Source: Leucobacter chromiireducens subsp. solipictus
Lineage (GTDB): Bacteria > Actinomycetota > Actinomycetes > Actinomycetales > Microbacteriaceae
Direction of reading: 5' to 3'
Assembly (NCBI RefSeq): GCF_016758195.1
Contig: NZ_QYAC01000004.1
Coordinates: 1-64,000 of the forward strand
Length of the DNA: 64,000 nt
Below, one piece after another: positions 33,963 to 43,471 of the stretch (position 1 is its first letter; the number at the start of each line of letters is the position of its first letter). Below the pieces are notes generated by a model. That model worked only from the letters and a program-made list of their open reading frames with translations. It ran no database searches and had not been told where the DNA came from. The translations under genes were made by a program, and so were the position numbers.

Positions 33963-35279
33963 GTGATGCGAACGATTGACCTTCGAGGGCGCGAGCTCTC
34001 CCGCAGCGATCTCCTGCAACTCGTGCCGCGCGCGGCGCTGAGCGCCGACGTCGCCGTCGAGCGGGTGCGCCCGCTCGTGGCCGCGGTCGCGGAGCACGGC
34101 GAGGCCGCGCTCCGCGATCAGGCCCGGGATTTCGATGGGGTCACCGGGCACGCCCTGCGCGTCCCCGCCGAGGCGATCACCTCCTCTCTGGACGCGTGCC
34201 CCGTGGACGTGCGGGAGGCGCTGACGGAGCTGATCACCCGGCTGCGCCTCGGCTCGGCCGCGCAGGTGCCCGCGGCGCAGGAGACGCGGATTGGCGACGG
34301 AGCCGTGATCCGGCAGCGCTGGCAGCCGGTCTCGCGCGTGGGGCTGTACGCCCCGGGCGGCAAGGCCGCGTATCCGTCGTCCGTGATCATGAACGCCGTT
34401 TCCGCGCAAACCGCGGGCGTCCCGAGCCTGGCCCTCGCCTCGCCGGCGCAACGCGACCACGCCGGACTGCCGCACCCGGCCGTCCTGTGGGCGGCAGCGC
34501 TGTGCGGCATCGAGGAGGTGTACGCGATCGGCGGTGCCGGTGCGATCGCCGCCTTCGCTCATGGCGTCCCCGAGATCGGTCTGGAGCCCGTCGACGTGGT
34601 CACCGGCCCCGGGAACGTGTTTGTCGCCGCGGCGAAGCGCGTGGTGAGCGGCCTGGTCGGCATCGACTCCGAGGCGGGCACCACCGAGATCCTCGTCATC
34701 GCCGACGAGTCCGCCGACCCCCGGTTCGTGGCCGCCGACCTGATCAGCCAGGCCGAGCACGACGAGGCCGCCGCATCGGTGCTCGTCACCGATTCGATGG
34801 AGTTCGCCGCCCGCGTGCAGGCGGAGGTGGCGGCGCGCGCCCCGCGCACCGCGCACGCCGACCGCGTCGCGACCGCGCTCGCTGGCCCGCAGTCCGCGGT
34901 GATCCTCGTCGACAGCCTCGCGGATGCGGTGCGCGTGAGCAACGCATACGGCCCGGAGCACCTCGAGATCCAAACCCGCGACGACGAGGGCGTGCTCGCC
35001 GGCATCGCCGACGCGGGCGCGATCTTCGTCGGTGGCTTCACGCCGGTGAGTCTCGGGGACTACCTCGCCGGATCGAACCACGTGCTCCCCACCGGCGGCA
35101 CGGCGCGCTTCGCGTCCGGGCTCGGTGCCCACACGTTCCTGCGCCCGCAGCAGATCGTCAGCTACGACCGCGCCGCGCTCGCCCGGGCCGAGGCACCGCT
35201 GCTCGCGCTCGCCGGCGCCGAGGGGCTGCCCGCGCACGGCGAGGCCGTCAGCACCCGTTTTGAGGAAGAGACCGCGTAA
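33963..35279 (+). CDS. hisD: Histidinol dehydrogenase
   Basis: HisD carries out the last two steps of histidine synthesis, oxidising L-histidinol to L-histidine with NAD+ and zinc. The protein of about 438 residues has the conserved [15 protein letters not shown] segment, [25 protein letters not shown], and the zinc/catalytic region SQAEHDE. PEHLEI and [15 protein letters not shown] lie near the C terminus. GTG 33963 is favoured because the -10 hexamer ends 7 nt before it; ATG 33966 would remove one residue. The stop overlaps nrdR by 1 nt (TAATG). No other his gene is adjacent, so hisD has been separated from the rest of its pathway here. Confidence 0.95.
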   Translation: MMRTIDLRGRELSRSDLLQLVPRAALSADVAVERVRPLVAAVAEHGEAALRDQARDFDGVTGHALRVPAEAITSSLDACPVDVREALTELITRLRLGSAAQVPAAQETRIGDGAVIRQRWQPVSRVGLYAPGGKAAYPSSVIMNAVSAQTAGVPSLALASPAQRDHAGLPHPAVLWAAALCGIEEVYAIGGAGAIAAFAHGVPEIGLEPVDVVTGPGNVFVAAAKRVVSGLVGIDSEAGTTEILVIADESADPRFVAADLISQAEHDEAAASVLVTDSMEFAARVQAEVAARAPRTAHADRVATALAGPQSAVILVDSLADAVRVSNAYGPEHLEIQTRDDEGVLAGIADAGAIFVGGFTPVSLGDYLAGSNHVLPTGGTARFASGLGAHTFLRPQQIVSYDRAALARAEAPLLALAGAEGLPAHGEAVSTRFEEETA

Positions 35280-35782
35280 TGCACTGTCCGTTCTGCCGCC
35301 ACCCCGATTCCCGGGTCATCGACTCGCGCACCGCCGACGACGGCCTCTCGATCCGCCGCCGGCGCCAGTGCCCCGAGTGTGGGCGACGCTTCACCACGAC
35401 CGAGACGGCGAGCCTCACCGTGATCAAGCGCTCCGGCGTGGTCGAACCCTTCAGCCGCTCCAAGGTGATGAGCGGCGTTCGGAAGGCCTGCCAGGGGCGC
35501 CCCGTCACCGAAGCCGATCTCGCGGTGCTCGCGCAGCAGGTCGAGGAGTCCGTGCGCTCCAGCGGCATCGCCCAGTTCGACGCGAACGAGATCGGGCTCG
35601 CGATCCTGCCGCACCTGCGCGAGCTCGACGAGGTCGCGTATCTGCGCTTCGCGAGCGTGTACCAGGCGTTTGAATCGCTCGCGGACTTTGACGCCGCCAT
35701 TTCCGAGCTCCGCGCGCACCCGCCCGTGGCCGCCGATCCCGCCGACCGCACGACCGGGTCACCGGCCGCGACCCAGGAGTAG
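35279..35782 (+). CDS. nrdR: Transcriptional repressor NrdR
   Basis: NrdR represses ribonucleotide reductase genes in response to ATP/dATP. The 167-residue protein begins with a zinc ribbon (Cys3, Cys6, Cys31, Cys34) with the basic [17 protein letters not shown] segment, followed by the ATP-cone domain ([16 protein letters not shown] to about residue 140). Length is typical. It shares one base with the hisD stop and lies 2 nt before pyrD, so all three are cotranscribed. No nrd gene lies in the window, so its targets are elsewhere. Confidence 0.96.
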   Translation: MHCPFCRHPDSRVIDSRTADDGLSIRRRRQCPECGRRFTTTETASLTVIKRSGVVEPFSRSKVMSGVRKACQGRPVTEADLAVLAQQVEESVRSSGIAQFDANEIGLAILPHLRELDEVAYLRFASVYQAFESLADFDAAISELRAHPPVAADPADRTTGSPAATQE

Positions 35783-35784
35783 TC

Positions 35785-36834
35785 ATGCGCCTCTATCCGA
35801 TGCTGTTCTCGACCGTGCTGCGCCGCATGGATCCCGAAACCGCCCACCACCTGGCGTTTCGGGTGATCCAGGCAACGCCGTTCCTCGGCGGGCTGGTGCG
35901 CCGGTTCTGCCGCCCCGCCCCGCAGCTGCGGGTGCGTGCGCTCGGGCTCGAATTCCCGAGTCCGTTCGGGCTTGCGGCGGGCTTTGATAAGAACGCGATC
36001 GGAATCGCGGGCCTCGGCGAGATCGGCTTCGGCCACGTCGAGGTGGGGACGCTCACGCGCCACGCGCAGGACGGCAACCCGCAGCCGCGCATGTTCCGCC
36101 TCGTGGGGGATCGCGCCCTGATCAACCGCATGGGCTTCAACAATGGCGGATCCGCCGCGGCCGTCCCCCGGATCGAGCGCGCACGGCTGCGCCGCAACCG
36201 GCCGGTGATCGGGGTGAACATCGGCAAGAGCCGGATCACCGAGGTCGACGACGCCCAGCAGGACTACGTCTGGAGCACGGAGCGCCTGGCACCGATCGCG
36301 GACTACCTCGCGGTGAACGTCAGCTCGCCGAACACGCCCGGGCTGCGCGGGCTCCAAGAACTCGAACTGCTCGAACCGCTGCTCGCGGCGGTCCGGGACG
36401 CGGCGGGGGGCACGCCGCTGCTCGTGAAGATCGCACCCGACATGGAGGACGCGCAGATCGACGGGATCGTCGAGCTCGCGGTCCGGCTCGGGCTCGACGG
36501 GATCATCGCGACGAACACGACGGTCTCTCGCGAGGGCCTCATGGCGTCTGCGGGCGAGCTCGAGCGGATGGGGGCCGGGGGAGTGTCCGGGGCACCGCTG
36601 AAGCACCGCTCGCTCGCCGTCCTGCGGCGCATCCGGGAGACCGCGCCGGATCCAGACTTCTGCGTCATCTCCGTCGGCGGCGTGACCACCGCCACCGACG
36701 TGCACGATCGCCTCTTGGCGGGTGCCACGCTGGTGCAGGGGTTCACCGCCTTTATCTACGAGGGGCCGCTGTGGGCGCGCGCGATCAACCGCGGGCTCGC
36801 CCGGATCGGATATCGCGGGAACGCCGCCGCCTAA
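35785..36834 (+). CDS. pyrD: Dihydroorotate dehydrogenase (quinone), class 2
   Basis: PyrD oxidises dihydroorotate to orotate in pyrimidine synthesis and passes electrons to the quinone pool. The 349-residue length with an N-terminal amphipathic extension (MLFSTVLRRMDPETAHHLAF) marks the membrane-associated class 2 enzyme. FGLAAGFDKN and GHVEVGTLTRHAQDGNPQPR bind FMN, and NVSSPNTPGLR near 175-185 contains the catalytic Ser of this class. ISVGGVTTATD near the end closes the FMN site. It ends an operon with hisD and nrdR and is followed by a strong terminator. Confidence 0.96.
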   Translation: MRLYPMLFSTVLRRMDPETAHHLAFRVIQATPFLGGLVRRFCRPAPQLRVRALGLEFPSPFGLAAGFDKNAIGIAGLGEIGFGHVEVGTLTRHAQDGNPQPRMFRLVGDRALINRMGFNNGGSAAAVPRIERARLRRNRPVIGVNIGKSRITEVDDAQQDYVWSTERLAPIADYLAVNVSSPNTPGLRGLQELELLEPLLAAVRDAAGGTPLLVKIAPDMEDAQIDGIVELAVRLGLDGIIATNTTVSREGLMASAGELERMGAGGVSGAPLKHRSLAVLRRIRETAPDPDFCVISVGGVTTATDVHDRLLAGATLVQGFTAFIYEGPLWARAINRGLARIGYRGNAAA

Positions 36835-36849
36835 CCGGGTTCACCACGA

Positions 36850-36890
36850 GAAACGGCCCCGCTTCGATCGGATCGAAGCGGGGCCGTTTC
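36850..36890. terminator. Bidirectional terminator between pyrD and the DUF3043 gene
   Basis: A perfect 20-bp inverted repeat (36850-36869 and 36871-36890), opening with GAAACGGCCCCGC and closing with the complementary GTTTC, lies between convergent genes. Confidence 0.88.
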
Positions 36891-36909
36891 TGGCTGCGGT
36901 GGGGGAGTC

Positions 36910-37482
36910 CTACTCGGGACGCTGCCCGCGCTTGACCTGCGGCTTGGGCATCCGCAGCGGGCGGAACTGGAACGCGCGCATCGCGGCGTACCAGCGGAAG
37001 CCGGGCTGCACCCGATCCTCGCCGAACTTCTCGCCCAGAATGCGCTTCAGCCGCATGCCGAGGAACACGGCATCGAGCACCGCAAGCGCCACGAAGGCCC
37101 AGATCACCACAAGGCTGATCACCTGGACGATGCCGGGGATAAACGTCATCACCAGGACCACCAGCATCATCGGGATGAGCATCTCGCCGATGTTCCACCG
37201 AGCGTCGACGTAGTCGCGCACGAAGCGGCGCTGCGGGCCGCGATCGCGCACCGTGAGGTACCGCTCGTCGCCCTCCATCATGCCCAGGCGGGCGCGCTCG
37301 CGCGCGTCGGCCTGCTGGCGGCGCTGCTCCTTCTGGAGGGCCTTGTCCTTCGATCCCACGATGGGGCGCGCGTTGGCGGCCTGGGCCTGCTTCCGCGACG
37401 GCGTTGGCCGGCCCTTGCCGACCGGGGCGGCCGCGTCCTGCTCGTTCGTGCCCGCCGCGCCTGCAGCGTCCTTCTTCGACAC
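36910..37482 (-). CDS. DUF3043 membrane protein
   Basis: A 190-residue actinobacterial protein of unknown function. It has a basic, Ala/Lys-rich cytoplasmic N terminus (about residues 1-90, with RKQAQAANARPIVGSKDKALQKEQRR), two closely spaced membrane helices (about 100-120 and 125-142), and a basic C terminus ending RPLRMPKPQVKRGQRPE. The RDYVDARWNIGE segment is the DUF3043 signature. The start is GTG 37482 with GAGAGGA upstream. It diverges from erpA and is convergent with pyrD, a common position in actinobacteria. No biochemical role is known. Confidence 0.88.
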   Translation of the reverse strand: MSKKDAAGAAGTNEQDAAAPVGKGRPTPSRKQAQAANARPIVGSKDKALQKEQRRQQADARERARLGMMEGDERYLTVRDRGPQRRFVRDYVDARWNIGEMLIPMMLVVLVMTFIPGIVQVISLVVIWAFVALAVLDAVFLGMRLKRILGEKFGEDRVQPGFRWYAAMRAFQFRPLRMPKPQVKRGQRPE

Positions 37483-37599
37483 GCCTGTCCTCTCGATCTG
37501 GTGCGCACAGCTGCGCCCGGTCCTTGACCCACACGCGTGGGCTCACTGCGCCCCAGAATACCGTGTTGCTTCGAGGGTTTCCTGCCGACGCCGCAGCGG

Positions 37600-37605
37600 T
37601 AGACT
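37600..37605 (+). promoter_or_regulatory. Candidate -10 element of erpA
   Basis: TAGACT ends 38 nt before ATG 37644. It predicts a short leader that carries the GAGGAG ribosome site. Confidence 0.4.
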
Positions 37606-37643
37606 AGAGGCATCTCTATTTACTGCGCGAGCGAGGAGAAGTC

Positions 37644-38021
37644 ATGAGTACTGAGACGATCGCGGCGGACGCCGCAACGACCGGCGTGGAGCCGGCGCAC
37701 GGGGTGGCACTGAGTGACGCGGCACAGGACAAGGTCCGGAGCCTGCTGGCCCAGGAGGGCCGTGACGATCTGCGCCTGCGGATCGCCGTGCAGCCCGGTG
37801 GCTGCTCGGGGCTGATTTATCAGTTGTTCTTTGACGAGCGTGAGCTTGACAACGACTCGGTCGTGGACTTCACGGGCGTCCAGGTCGTCGTCGACCAGAT
37901 GAGCATCCCCTACCTGAACGGGGCCACGATTGACTTCGAGGACACGATTCAGAAGCAGGGCTTCACCATCGACAACCCCAATGCGCAGGGGAGCTGCGCC
38001 TGCGGCGACAGCTTCGGGTAA
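37644..38021 (+). CDS. erpA: Iron-sulfur cluster insertion protein ErpA/HesB (A-type carrier)
   Basis: A 125-residue A-type carrier that receives Fe-S clusters and passes them to apoproteins. The three cluster ligands are Cys54 in GGCSG and Cys118 and Cys120 in the C-terminal GSCACG. Length and fold motifs (LRIAVQPGGCSGLIY, DFEDT) fit the family. ATG 37644 has GAGGAG upstream. Placement just before the cytochrome oxidase genes is conserved in actinobacteria (Rv2204c in mycobacteria). QcrA, FdxA, GltB/GltD and SoxR are possible clients in this window. Confidence 0.94.
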   Translation: MSTETIAADAATTGVEPAHGVALSDAAQDKVRSLLAQEGRDDLRLRIAVQPGGCSGLIYQLFFDERELDNDSVVDFTGVQVVVDQMSIPYLNGATIDFEDTIQKQGFTIDNPNAQGSCACGDSFG

Positions 38022-38152
38022 GCGAATTGCGCACCGATATTCCGCGACACCCTGCGTTGGTTCGGGGAACGCCTCGGTTCGCGCTAAGCTAACAGGGAGT
38101 AATCAGCTTCGCCTGCATTCCGGGCGGCACGAAACATTTCGAAAGGTATGCG

Positions 38153-39019
38153 GTGCGTTCCAATCGTCGAATGAAATGGGTTGCGGCCCCGGTAGCGCTC
38201 TCGGCAGCGTTGCTCTTGGCAGGCTGCACCCCGGAGCAGCAGCGAGGCTTCTTGCCCGCAGGCTCTGAGGGAGCTACGAACCACACGGACGGCATCACCG
38301 GGCTGTGGGTGACCTCATGGACCGTGCTGCTCGCCGTCGGCGTGCTCACCTGGGCCTTGATCATCTGGGCCACGATCGCCTACCGTCGCCGCAAGGGCCA
38401 GACCGGACTTCCGGTCCAGCTGCGGTACAACATGCCGATCGAGACCTTCTTCACGGTGGTTCCCGTGATCCTCGTGCTCGGCTTCTTCGCGTTCACCGCG
38501 CAGGAGCAGAGCAAGATCGAGTCGCGGTACGAGAACCCCGAGAACGTCGTCGAGGTCATCGGCAAGCGCTGGGCGTGGGACTTCAACTACACAAACGAGG
38601 ACGTCTTCTTCTCCGGCGTGCAGGTGCAGACCGACGCCGAGGGTGAGCCGACGGAAGAGACCATGCCGGTGCTCTACCTCCCCGTCGACAAGACCACCGA
38701 GATTCGTCTTGAGACCCGTGACGTCATTCACTCCTTCTGGGTGGTGGAGTTCCTCTACAAGAAGGACATGATCCCGGGCCAGACGAACTACATGAGCTTC
38801 ACGCCGACGAAGACGGGCACCTTCATGGGCAAGTGTGCCGAGCTCTGCGGCGAGTACCACTCGATGATGCTCTTCGAAGTCAAGGTCGTTGAGCAGGACG
38901 AGTACGACGCCTACATCGCGTCGCTGCGCGAGGCTGGAAACACCGGCGAGGCCGGAATTGACCTGAACCCGAACCAGGATCGCTTCTACGGCGACCAGGC
39001 CAAGGCTCAGAACGAGTAA
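38153..39019 (+). CDS. ctaC: Cytochrome c oxidase (aa3) subunit II
   Basis: CtaC carries the CuA centre that accepts electrons from cytochrome c1 in the bcc:aa3 supercomplex. The 288-residue protein is a lipoprotein: signal with lipobox LLLAGC (Cys25), two membrane helices (about 50-75 and 95-115), then an outer cupredoxin domain. CuA ligands are the His in VIHSFW near 194 and [12 protein letters not shown] near 228-239. The start is GTG 38153 with GAAAGG upstream; a candidate -10 TAAGCT lies at 38085-38090. The stop overlaps the ctaD ATG by one base (TAATG). Confidence 0.96.
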   Translation: MRSNRRMKWVAAPVALSAALLLAGCTPEQQRGFLPAGSEGATNHTDGITGLWVTSWTVLLAVGVLTWALIIWATIAYRRRKGQTGLPVQLRYNMPIETFFTVVPVILVLGFFAFTAQEQSKIESRYENPENVVEVIGKRWAWDFNYTNEDVFFSGVQVQTDAEGEPTEETMPVLYLPVDKTTEIRLETRDVIHSFWVVEFLYKKDMIPGQTNYMSFTPTKTGTFMGKCAELCGEYHSMMLFEVKVVEQDEYDAYIASLREAGNTGEAGIDLNPNQDRFYGDQAKAQNE

Positions 39020-40674
39020 TGAGGGATATCAAGAACATGAAGAAGGGCAACGTCATCGTCTCGTGGCTGACGTCCACGGACCACAAGGTGATCGGATACA
39101 TGTATCTGATCAGCTCCTTCGTGTGGTTCCTCATCGGCGGCCTCATGGCCCTCGTGATCCGCGCGCAGCTGTTCGCCCCCGGCCTTGAGGTCGTGGCGAC
39201 GAAGGAACAGTACAACCAGCTGTTCACCATGCACGGCACCATCATGCTGCTGATGTTCGCCACCCCGCTGTTCGCGGGTTTTGCGAACGTCATCATGCCG
39301 CTCCAGATCGGTGCCCCCGACGTCGCCTTCCCGCGACTCAACGGGTTCGCGTTCTGGCTCTACACCTTCGGCTCGCTCATCGCGGTTGGCGGCTTCCTCA
39401 CCCCGCAGGGCGCGGCATCGTTCGGCTGGTTCGCTTACGCGCCCCTGTCTGACATGACCTACTCCCCGGGCGTGGGCGGCAACCTCTGGGTGCTCGGCCT
39501 CGGTATTGCCGGCTTCGGCACGATCATGGGCGGCGTGAACTTCATCACGACGATCATCACGATGCGCGCTCCCGGCATGACCATGTGGCGCATGTCGGTG
39601 TTCACCTGGAACACGCTCGTGACCTCGATCCTCGTGCTCCTCGTCTTCCCGGTGCTCGCGGCTGCGTTCTTCGGCCTTGCCGCGGACCGTATCTTCGGCG
39701 CACAGATCTACAGCGGCGAGGGTGGCGCGATCCTCTGGCAGCACCTCTTCTGGTTCTTCGGCCACCCCGAGGTCTACATCATCGCGCTGCCGTTCTTCGG
39801 CATCGTCTCCGAGATCTTCCCGGTGTTCAGCCGTAAGCCGATCTTTGGTTACAAGACCCTGATCTACGCAACCATCGCGATCGCTGCACTGTCGATGACG
39901 GTGTGGGCGCACCACATGTACGTCACCGGCTCCGTGCTGCTGCCGTTCTTCTCGCTGATGACCATGCTCATCGCGGTTCCCACCGGTGTGAAGATCTTCA
40001 ACTGGCTCGGCACCATGTGGCGCGGCTCGATCACCTTCGAGACCCCCATGCTGTGGTCGCTCGGCTTCCTCGTCACCTTCGTGTTCGGTGGTCTCACCGG
40101 CGTGATCCTGGCATCGCCCCCGCTCGACTTCCACATCTCCGACACCTACTTCGTCGTGGCGCACTTCCACTACGTCGTGTTCGGCACCGTGGTCTTCGCA
40201 ATGTTCGCCGGCTTCTACTTCTGGTGGCCGAAGTGGACGGGCAAGATGCTCGACGAGCGTCTCGGCAAGATCCACTTCTGGGTCCTCTTCATCGGCTTCC
40301 ACATGACCTTCCTCGTGCAGCACTGGCTGGGCGTCATGGCCATGCCGCGCCGGTACTACACGTACCTGCCGTCGGACGGCATCACCTGGGGCAACCAGCT
40401 CTCCACCGTCGGTGCCATGATCCTCGGTGCGTCGATGATCCCGTTCCTCCTGAACGTGTACATCACCTCGCGTCGCGGGTCCAAGGTCACGGTCAACGAC
40501 CCGTGGGGCTACGGCCGCTCGCTCGAGTGGGCCACGTCCTGCCCGCCGCCGCGTCACAACTTCACCTCGATTCCGCGCATCCGCTCCGAGTCTCCGGCAT
40601 TCGACCTCAACCACCCCGAGGTCAGCGGAGTGGAGCAGCCGACACCGGCTCCCGCGCTCTCCGAGCAGAAGTGA
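39019..40674 (+). CDS. ctaD: Cytochrome c oxidase (aa3) subunit I
   Basis: CtaD is the catalytic subunit holding heme a and the heme a3-CuB centre where oxygen is reduced. The 551-residue protein has about twelve membrane helices. Conserved segments are [10 protein letters not shown] (heme a His), [10 protein letters not shown] (CuB His with the cross-linked Tyr), WAHHMYVTG (CuB His pair), and HFHYVVFG near the heme a3 ligand. ATG 39019 shares a base with the ctaC stop; a second in-frame ATG at 39037 is a possible alternative. It lies in the ctaC-ctaD-ctaF operon. Confidence 0.97.
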   Translation: MRDIKNMKKGNVIVSWLTSTDHKVIGYMYLISSFVWFLIGGLMALVIRAQLFAPGLEVVATKEQYNQLFTMHGTIMLLMFATPLFAGFANVIMPLQIGAPDVAFPRLNGFAFWLYTFGSLIAVGGFLTPQGAASFGWFAYAPLSDMTYSPGVGGNLWVLGLGIAGFGTIMGGVNFITTIITMRAPGMTMWRMSVFTWNTLVTSILVLLVFPVLAAAFFGLAADRIFGAQIYSGEGGAILWQHLFWFFGHPEVYIIALPFFGIVSEIFPVFSRKPIFGYKTLIYATIAIAALSMTVWAHHMYVTGSVLLPFFSLMTMLIAVPTGVKIFNWLGTMWRGSITFETPMLWSLGFLVTFVFGGLTGVILASPPLDFHISDTYFVVAHFHYVVFGTVVFAMFAGFYFWWPKWTGKMLDERLGKIHFWVLFIGFHMTFLVQHWLGVMAMPRRYYTYLPSDGITWGNQLSTVGAMILGASMIPFLLNVYITSRRGSKVTVNDPWGYGRSLEWATSCPPPRHNFTSIPRIRSESPAFDLNHPEVSGVEQPTPAPALSEQK

Positions 40675-40691
40675 TCTGAGGAGCACTCACT

Positions 40692-41114
40692 ATGAAATCC
40701 AACATTGTCATCTTCTGGATCCTGACCGCCTACATGGTCTTGCTCGCCTCGGTGTACACCGTCTGGAACATCATCGAGCACGGCTACATTGAGTGGGCCG
40801 GATCGACCACGATCCTGCTCTCGGGCGGCCTGACGGCGTTCATCGCGGTCTACCTGATGCTGGTGCAGCGCAAGCAGGGCGGCGTCCTCACCGAGGACCT
40901 GCTCGACTCCGACATCGACGACGGGGACCCTGAGCTCGGCGAGTTCAGCCCCTGGAGCTGGTGGCCGCTGTTCCTGGCGCTCGCGATCTCGCTCGTGATT
41001 CTGGGCATGTGCATCGGCTTCAACTTCTGGTTCTCGTTCCTGACGATCCCGCTGGTGCTCGTCGGTGTCGTGGGCTGGGTCTACGAGTACTACCGTGGCA
41101 ACTTCGCCCGATAA
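40692..41114 (+). CDS. ctaF: Cytochrome c oxidase subunit IV (actinobacterial CtaF)
   Basis: CtaF is the small actinobacteria-specific subunit of the aa3 oxidase. The 140-residue protein has four hydrophobic helices (about 4-25, 40-58, 92-108, 112-132), an acidic loop LDSDIDDGDPELGEFSPWSWWP, and the typical C-terminal VVGWVYEYYRGNFAR. The GAGGAG ribosome site lies 7 nt before the ATG. It is separated from ctaD by 17 nt and overlaps the GNAT gene. Confidence 0.95.
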   Translation: MKSNIVIFWILTAYMVLLASVYTVWNIIEHGYIEWAGSTTILLSGGLTAFIAVYLMLVQRKQGGVLTEDLLDSDIDDGDPELGEFSPWSWWPLFLALAISLVILGMCIGFNFWFSFLTIPLVLVGVVGWVYEYYRGNFAR

Positions 41115-41571
41115 GTCGGCGTCCGAGTCACGTATCGTGATTCGCCGCGCGCAGAGCGAGGACGGCCGCGCCGTCCTCGCTCTCGCCCGGCAGTTCACGA
41201 CGGGACGCGAGTCGATCGGGAGCGACGAGTTCCTGGTCGCCTTCGACAACGTCCTGCGCCACCGCGATCAGGAGACGAACGTCCTGTTCGTCGCCGAAGC
41301 GGGAGACACCGTCGTGGGCTACTCGCTCCTCACCGTCTCGCGCCTGCTGCACGCTCCGGGTCTCACGGCTCACCTCCAGGAGATCGTCGTCGACGAAGCG
41401 TCACGGGGTCTCGGGATCGGGGATCGCCTGATGCAGGCGAACGAGCACTACTGCATGGGTCGCGGCGTTCGGCAGTTGTCGACCGCGACCGCGCGGATTG
41501 GCTCCTTCTACAACCACCGTGGCTTCGAGCCCGTGGGTGAGCACTACCGTAAGATTCTTGACCTGGGATAA
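41095..41571 (+). CDS. GNAT-family N-acetyltransferase
   Basis: A 158-residue acetyltransferase with the acetyl-CoA pyrophosphate loop region EIVVDEASRGLGIGDRLMQ (about 103-120) and a C-terminal NHRGFEPVGEHY strand-helix typical of the family. I chose GTG 41095, which lies inside the last 20 nt of ctaF; there is no clear ribosome site, so translation may be coupled to ctaF. The acetyl acceptor is unknown. The gene is followed 4 nt later by a short TetR-like gene, so the two may form one transcript with ctaCDF. Confidence 0.85.
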   Translation: MATSPDKSASESRIVIRRAQSEDGRAVLALARQFTTGRESIGSDEFLVAFDNVLRHRDQETNVLFVAEAGDTVVGYSLLTVSRLLHAPGLTAHLQEIVVDEASRGLGIGDRLMQANEHYCMGRGVRQLSTATARIGSFYNHRGFEPVGEHYRKILDLG

Positions 41572-41575
41572 CCGG

Positions 41576-41965
41576 ATGCCGGAGCGCCGCTCTCGCCGGC
41601 GGCCCGGTGAGAATCGTGAATACCTGATTGAGGCCGGACTCGAAGAGTTCGGCCTCTCGGGCTATCACGGGACCTCGACCGCCCGCATTGCCGCCCGCGC
41701 CCAGGTCCCTCAACCGCACGTGTACACGAATTTCCGCACGAAGCGCGAGCTGTTCCTCGCCTGTGTCGACGCCGCGGTGGGACGACTCCTCGCGGGTGAC
41801 GGACAGACCGCAGACGAACGCCTCGTGCTCCAGGCGATCGCGGCGGTCCCCGAGCCGAGCCTGAGTGAACCGCTGCGGGCGCAGTTGGCCCCACTCTTCA
41901 CAGCGGTGGATGCAGCGCGTATGGGCGAGCTCCTGAGTCGAGCGGCGACAGAGCTGCTCAGCTAG
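41576..41965 (+). CDS. Short TetR-like regulator (129 aa)
   Basis: The first 60 residues are a typical TetR DNA-binding domain: LIEAGLEEFGLSGYHGTSTARIAARA with the recognition helix VPQPHVYTNFRTKRELF. The remainder is only about 65 residues, against about 140 in normal TetR proteins, so most of the ligand-binding domain is missing. The frame ends in a clean TAG with no remnant beyond. It follows the GNAT gene by 4 nt. It could be a compact functional regulator or a truncated copy; its position before mntH does not by itself make it the mntH regulator. Confidence 0.75.
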   Translation: MPERRSRRRPGENREYLIEAGLEEFGLSGYHGTSTARIAARAQVPQPHVYTNFRTKRELFLACVDAAVGRLLAGDGQTADERLVLQAIAAVPEPSLSEPLRAQLAPLFTAVDAARMGELLSRAATELLS

Positions 41966-42035
41966 CCAGCGCTTCGCCCGTTTCGCCGAAAGGTGCACTC
42001 AGCCTCGGGCGAACTCGACACTCAGCTCGCAATTG

Positions 42036-42054
42036 TTCGGCTAGTCTAACTTTA
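42036..42054. promoter_or_regulatory. DtxR/MntR-like operator overlapping the mntH -10
   Basis: The 19-mer TTCGGCTAGTCTAACTTTA matches the DtxR consensus TTAGGTTAGCCTAACCTAA at 14 of 19 positions, and its core GGCTAGTCTAAC matches at 10 of 12. It covers the -10 hexamer TAGTCT (42042-42047), which ends 6 nt before the mntH ATG. A metal-loaded repressor bound here would block the promoter. The repressor gene itself is not in the window. Confidence 0.6.
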
Positions 42055-43328
42055 TGACGCGCCACCGCGAAGCTTCGGCTTTTCCCCGCACCGGCCCGGC
42101 CACCGGTCGCCCCGCGCGCCGGGCGAGCGGGGTGGGCCTCCTCGGCCCCGCCTTCGTCGCCGCGATCGCATACGTCGACCCCGGGAATGTCGCCGCGAAC
42201 CTCACCGCCGGCGCCGAGTACGGATACCTGCTCCTGTGGGTCCTGGTGGCCGCGAACGTGATGGCGATGCTCGTGCAGTACCTCTCGGCGAAGGTCGGCT
42301 TGGTGACCGGGCAGAGCCTGCCTGAACTCCTGGGTGGCCGGCTGCGGAAGTGGCCCCGTCGCCTCTACTGGCTGCAGGCCGAACTCGTTGCCGCGGCCAC
42401 CGACGTCGCCGAGGTGATCGGCGGCGCCCTCGCGCTGTACCTGTTGTTCGGGGTGCCCCTGCCCGTGGGCGGGCTCATCGTCGGGCTCGTCTCCATGCTT
42501 CTGCTCGCGGTCCAGTCGCGTCGTGGGCAGCGTACCTTCGAGTTCGTGGTGATCGGTCTCCTCGGGATCATCACGATCGGCTTCCTTGCGGGCCTCCTGT
42601 TCAGCCCGCTCGACGGACCCGGGATGCTTGAGGGCCTGGTCCCGCGCTTCCAGGGCACGCAGACGGTGCTGCTCGCTGCGAGCATGCTCGGCGCCACGGT
42701 GATGCCGCATGCCGTCTACCTGCACTCCGCGCTCGCTCGGGACCGTCACGGCGCCGCGCACACGCCCCGTGGCCTGAAACGCCTCCTGTCGGTGACGCGC
42801 TGGGATGTCGCGCTCTCACTCGTCGTCGCCGGGGGAGTGAACATCGCGATGCTGCTCCTCGCCGCGGCCAGTCTTCGCGGCGTCGAGGGCACCGACACCA
42901 TCGCGGGCGCGCACGCGGCCATCACGGACGCGCTCGGCCCGACGATCGGCGTGATCTTCGCGGTGGGCTTGCTCGCCTCCGGCCTCGCCTCCACGTCGGT
43001 GGGCTGCTACGCGGGCGCGACGATCATGTCAGGCCTCCTCCGCGTCCGGATTCCCATGGTCGCCCGTCGCGCCATCACGCTCGTTCCCGCGCTCATCATC
43101 CTCGCGATGGGCGTCGATCCGACGTGGGCGCTCGTCATGAGCCAGGTGTTGCTCTCGCTCGGCCTGCCCTTCGCGTTGATCCCGCTCGCGCGGCTCACCG
43201 AGAACCGGACACTCATGGGCGTGTTCCGCAACGGCACCGCGCTGCGCGTGGTCACCTGGATCGTGATCGGGCTGATCGTGACCCTCAACCTGCTCCTCAT
43301 CTGGCTGATCGCCACCGGGCAGGCGTAG
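42054..43328 (+). CDS. mntH: Nramp-family divalent metal transporter (Mn2+/Fe2+ uptake)
   Basis: A proton-coupled manganese or iron importer of 424 residues with about eleven membrane helices. The metal-binding helix 1 motif is present as YVDPGNVAANLTAG (the Nramp DPGN motif), and helix 6 has MLGATVMPHAVYLHSAL with the conserved MPH motif. The start codon is probably the transcription start (TAGTCT 6 nt upstream), overlapped by a DtxR/MntR-like box. The SodA encoded at 53.5 kb may be a consumer of the imported manganese. It faces the qcr operon across a 640-bp gap. Confidence 0.96.
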   Translation: MTRHREASAFPRTGPATGRPARRASGVGLLGPAFVAAIAYVDPGNVAANLTAGAEYGYLLLWVLVAANVMAMLVQYLSAKVGLVTGQSLPELLGGRLRKWPRRLYWLQAELVAAATDVAEVIGGALALYLLFGVPLPVGGLIVGLVSMLLLAVQSRRGQRTFEFVVIGLLGIITIGFLAGLLFSPLDGPGMLEGLVPRFQGTQTVLLAASMLGATVMPHAVYLHSALARDRHGAAHTPRGLKRLLSVTRWDVALSLVVAGGVNIAMLLLAAASLRGVEGTDTIAGAHAAITDALGPTIGVIFAVGLLASGLASTSVGCYAGATIMSGLLRVRIPMVARRAITLVPALIILAMGVDPTWALVMSQVLLSLGLPFALIPLARLTENRTLMGVFRNGTALRVVTWIVIGLIVTLNLLLIWLIATGQA

Positions 43329-43416
43329 GGGTCGAGCGAGCCCGGGCACAACCCGGCGCGCCGGGGGGAGCCCACGGCGAGATCTGAGCCGCGGGTGACA
43401 CGCCCCGCCCGCCCCC

Positions 43417-43464
43417 GCACAAGCCCCCGCCCAAACCCCCGCACAAGCCCCCGCGCAAAGCCCC
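43417..43464 (+). repeat. Tandem 24-bp C-rich repeat
   Basis: Two adjacent units beginning GCACAAGCCCCCGC differ at two positions and are followed by a partial third unit. Confidence 0.7.
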
Positions 43465-43471
43465 GCCCAAA

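Noticed and set aside
39007-40686. Antisense frame opposite ctaD
   Set aside because: It is rich in His, Asp and Glu because it is the reverse complement of a hydrophobic membrane gene, and has no family match that I recognise.
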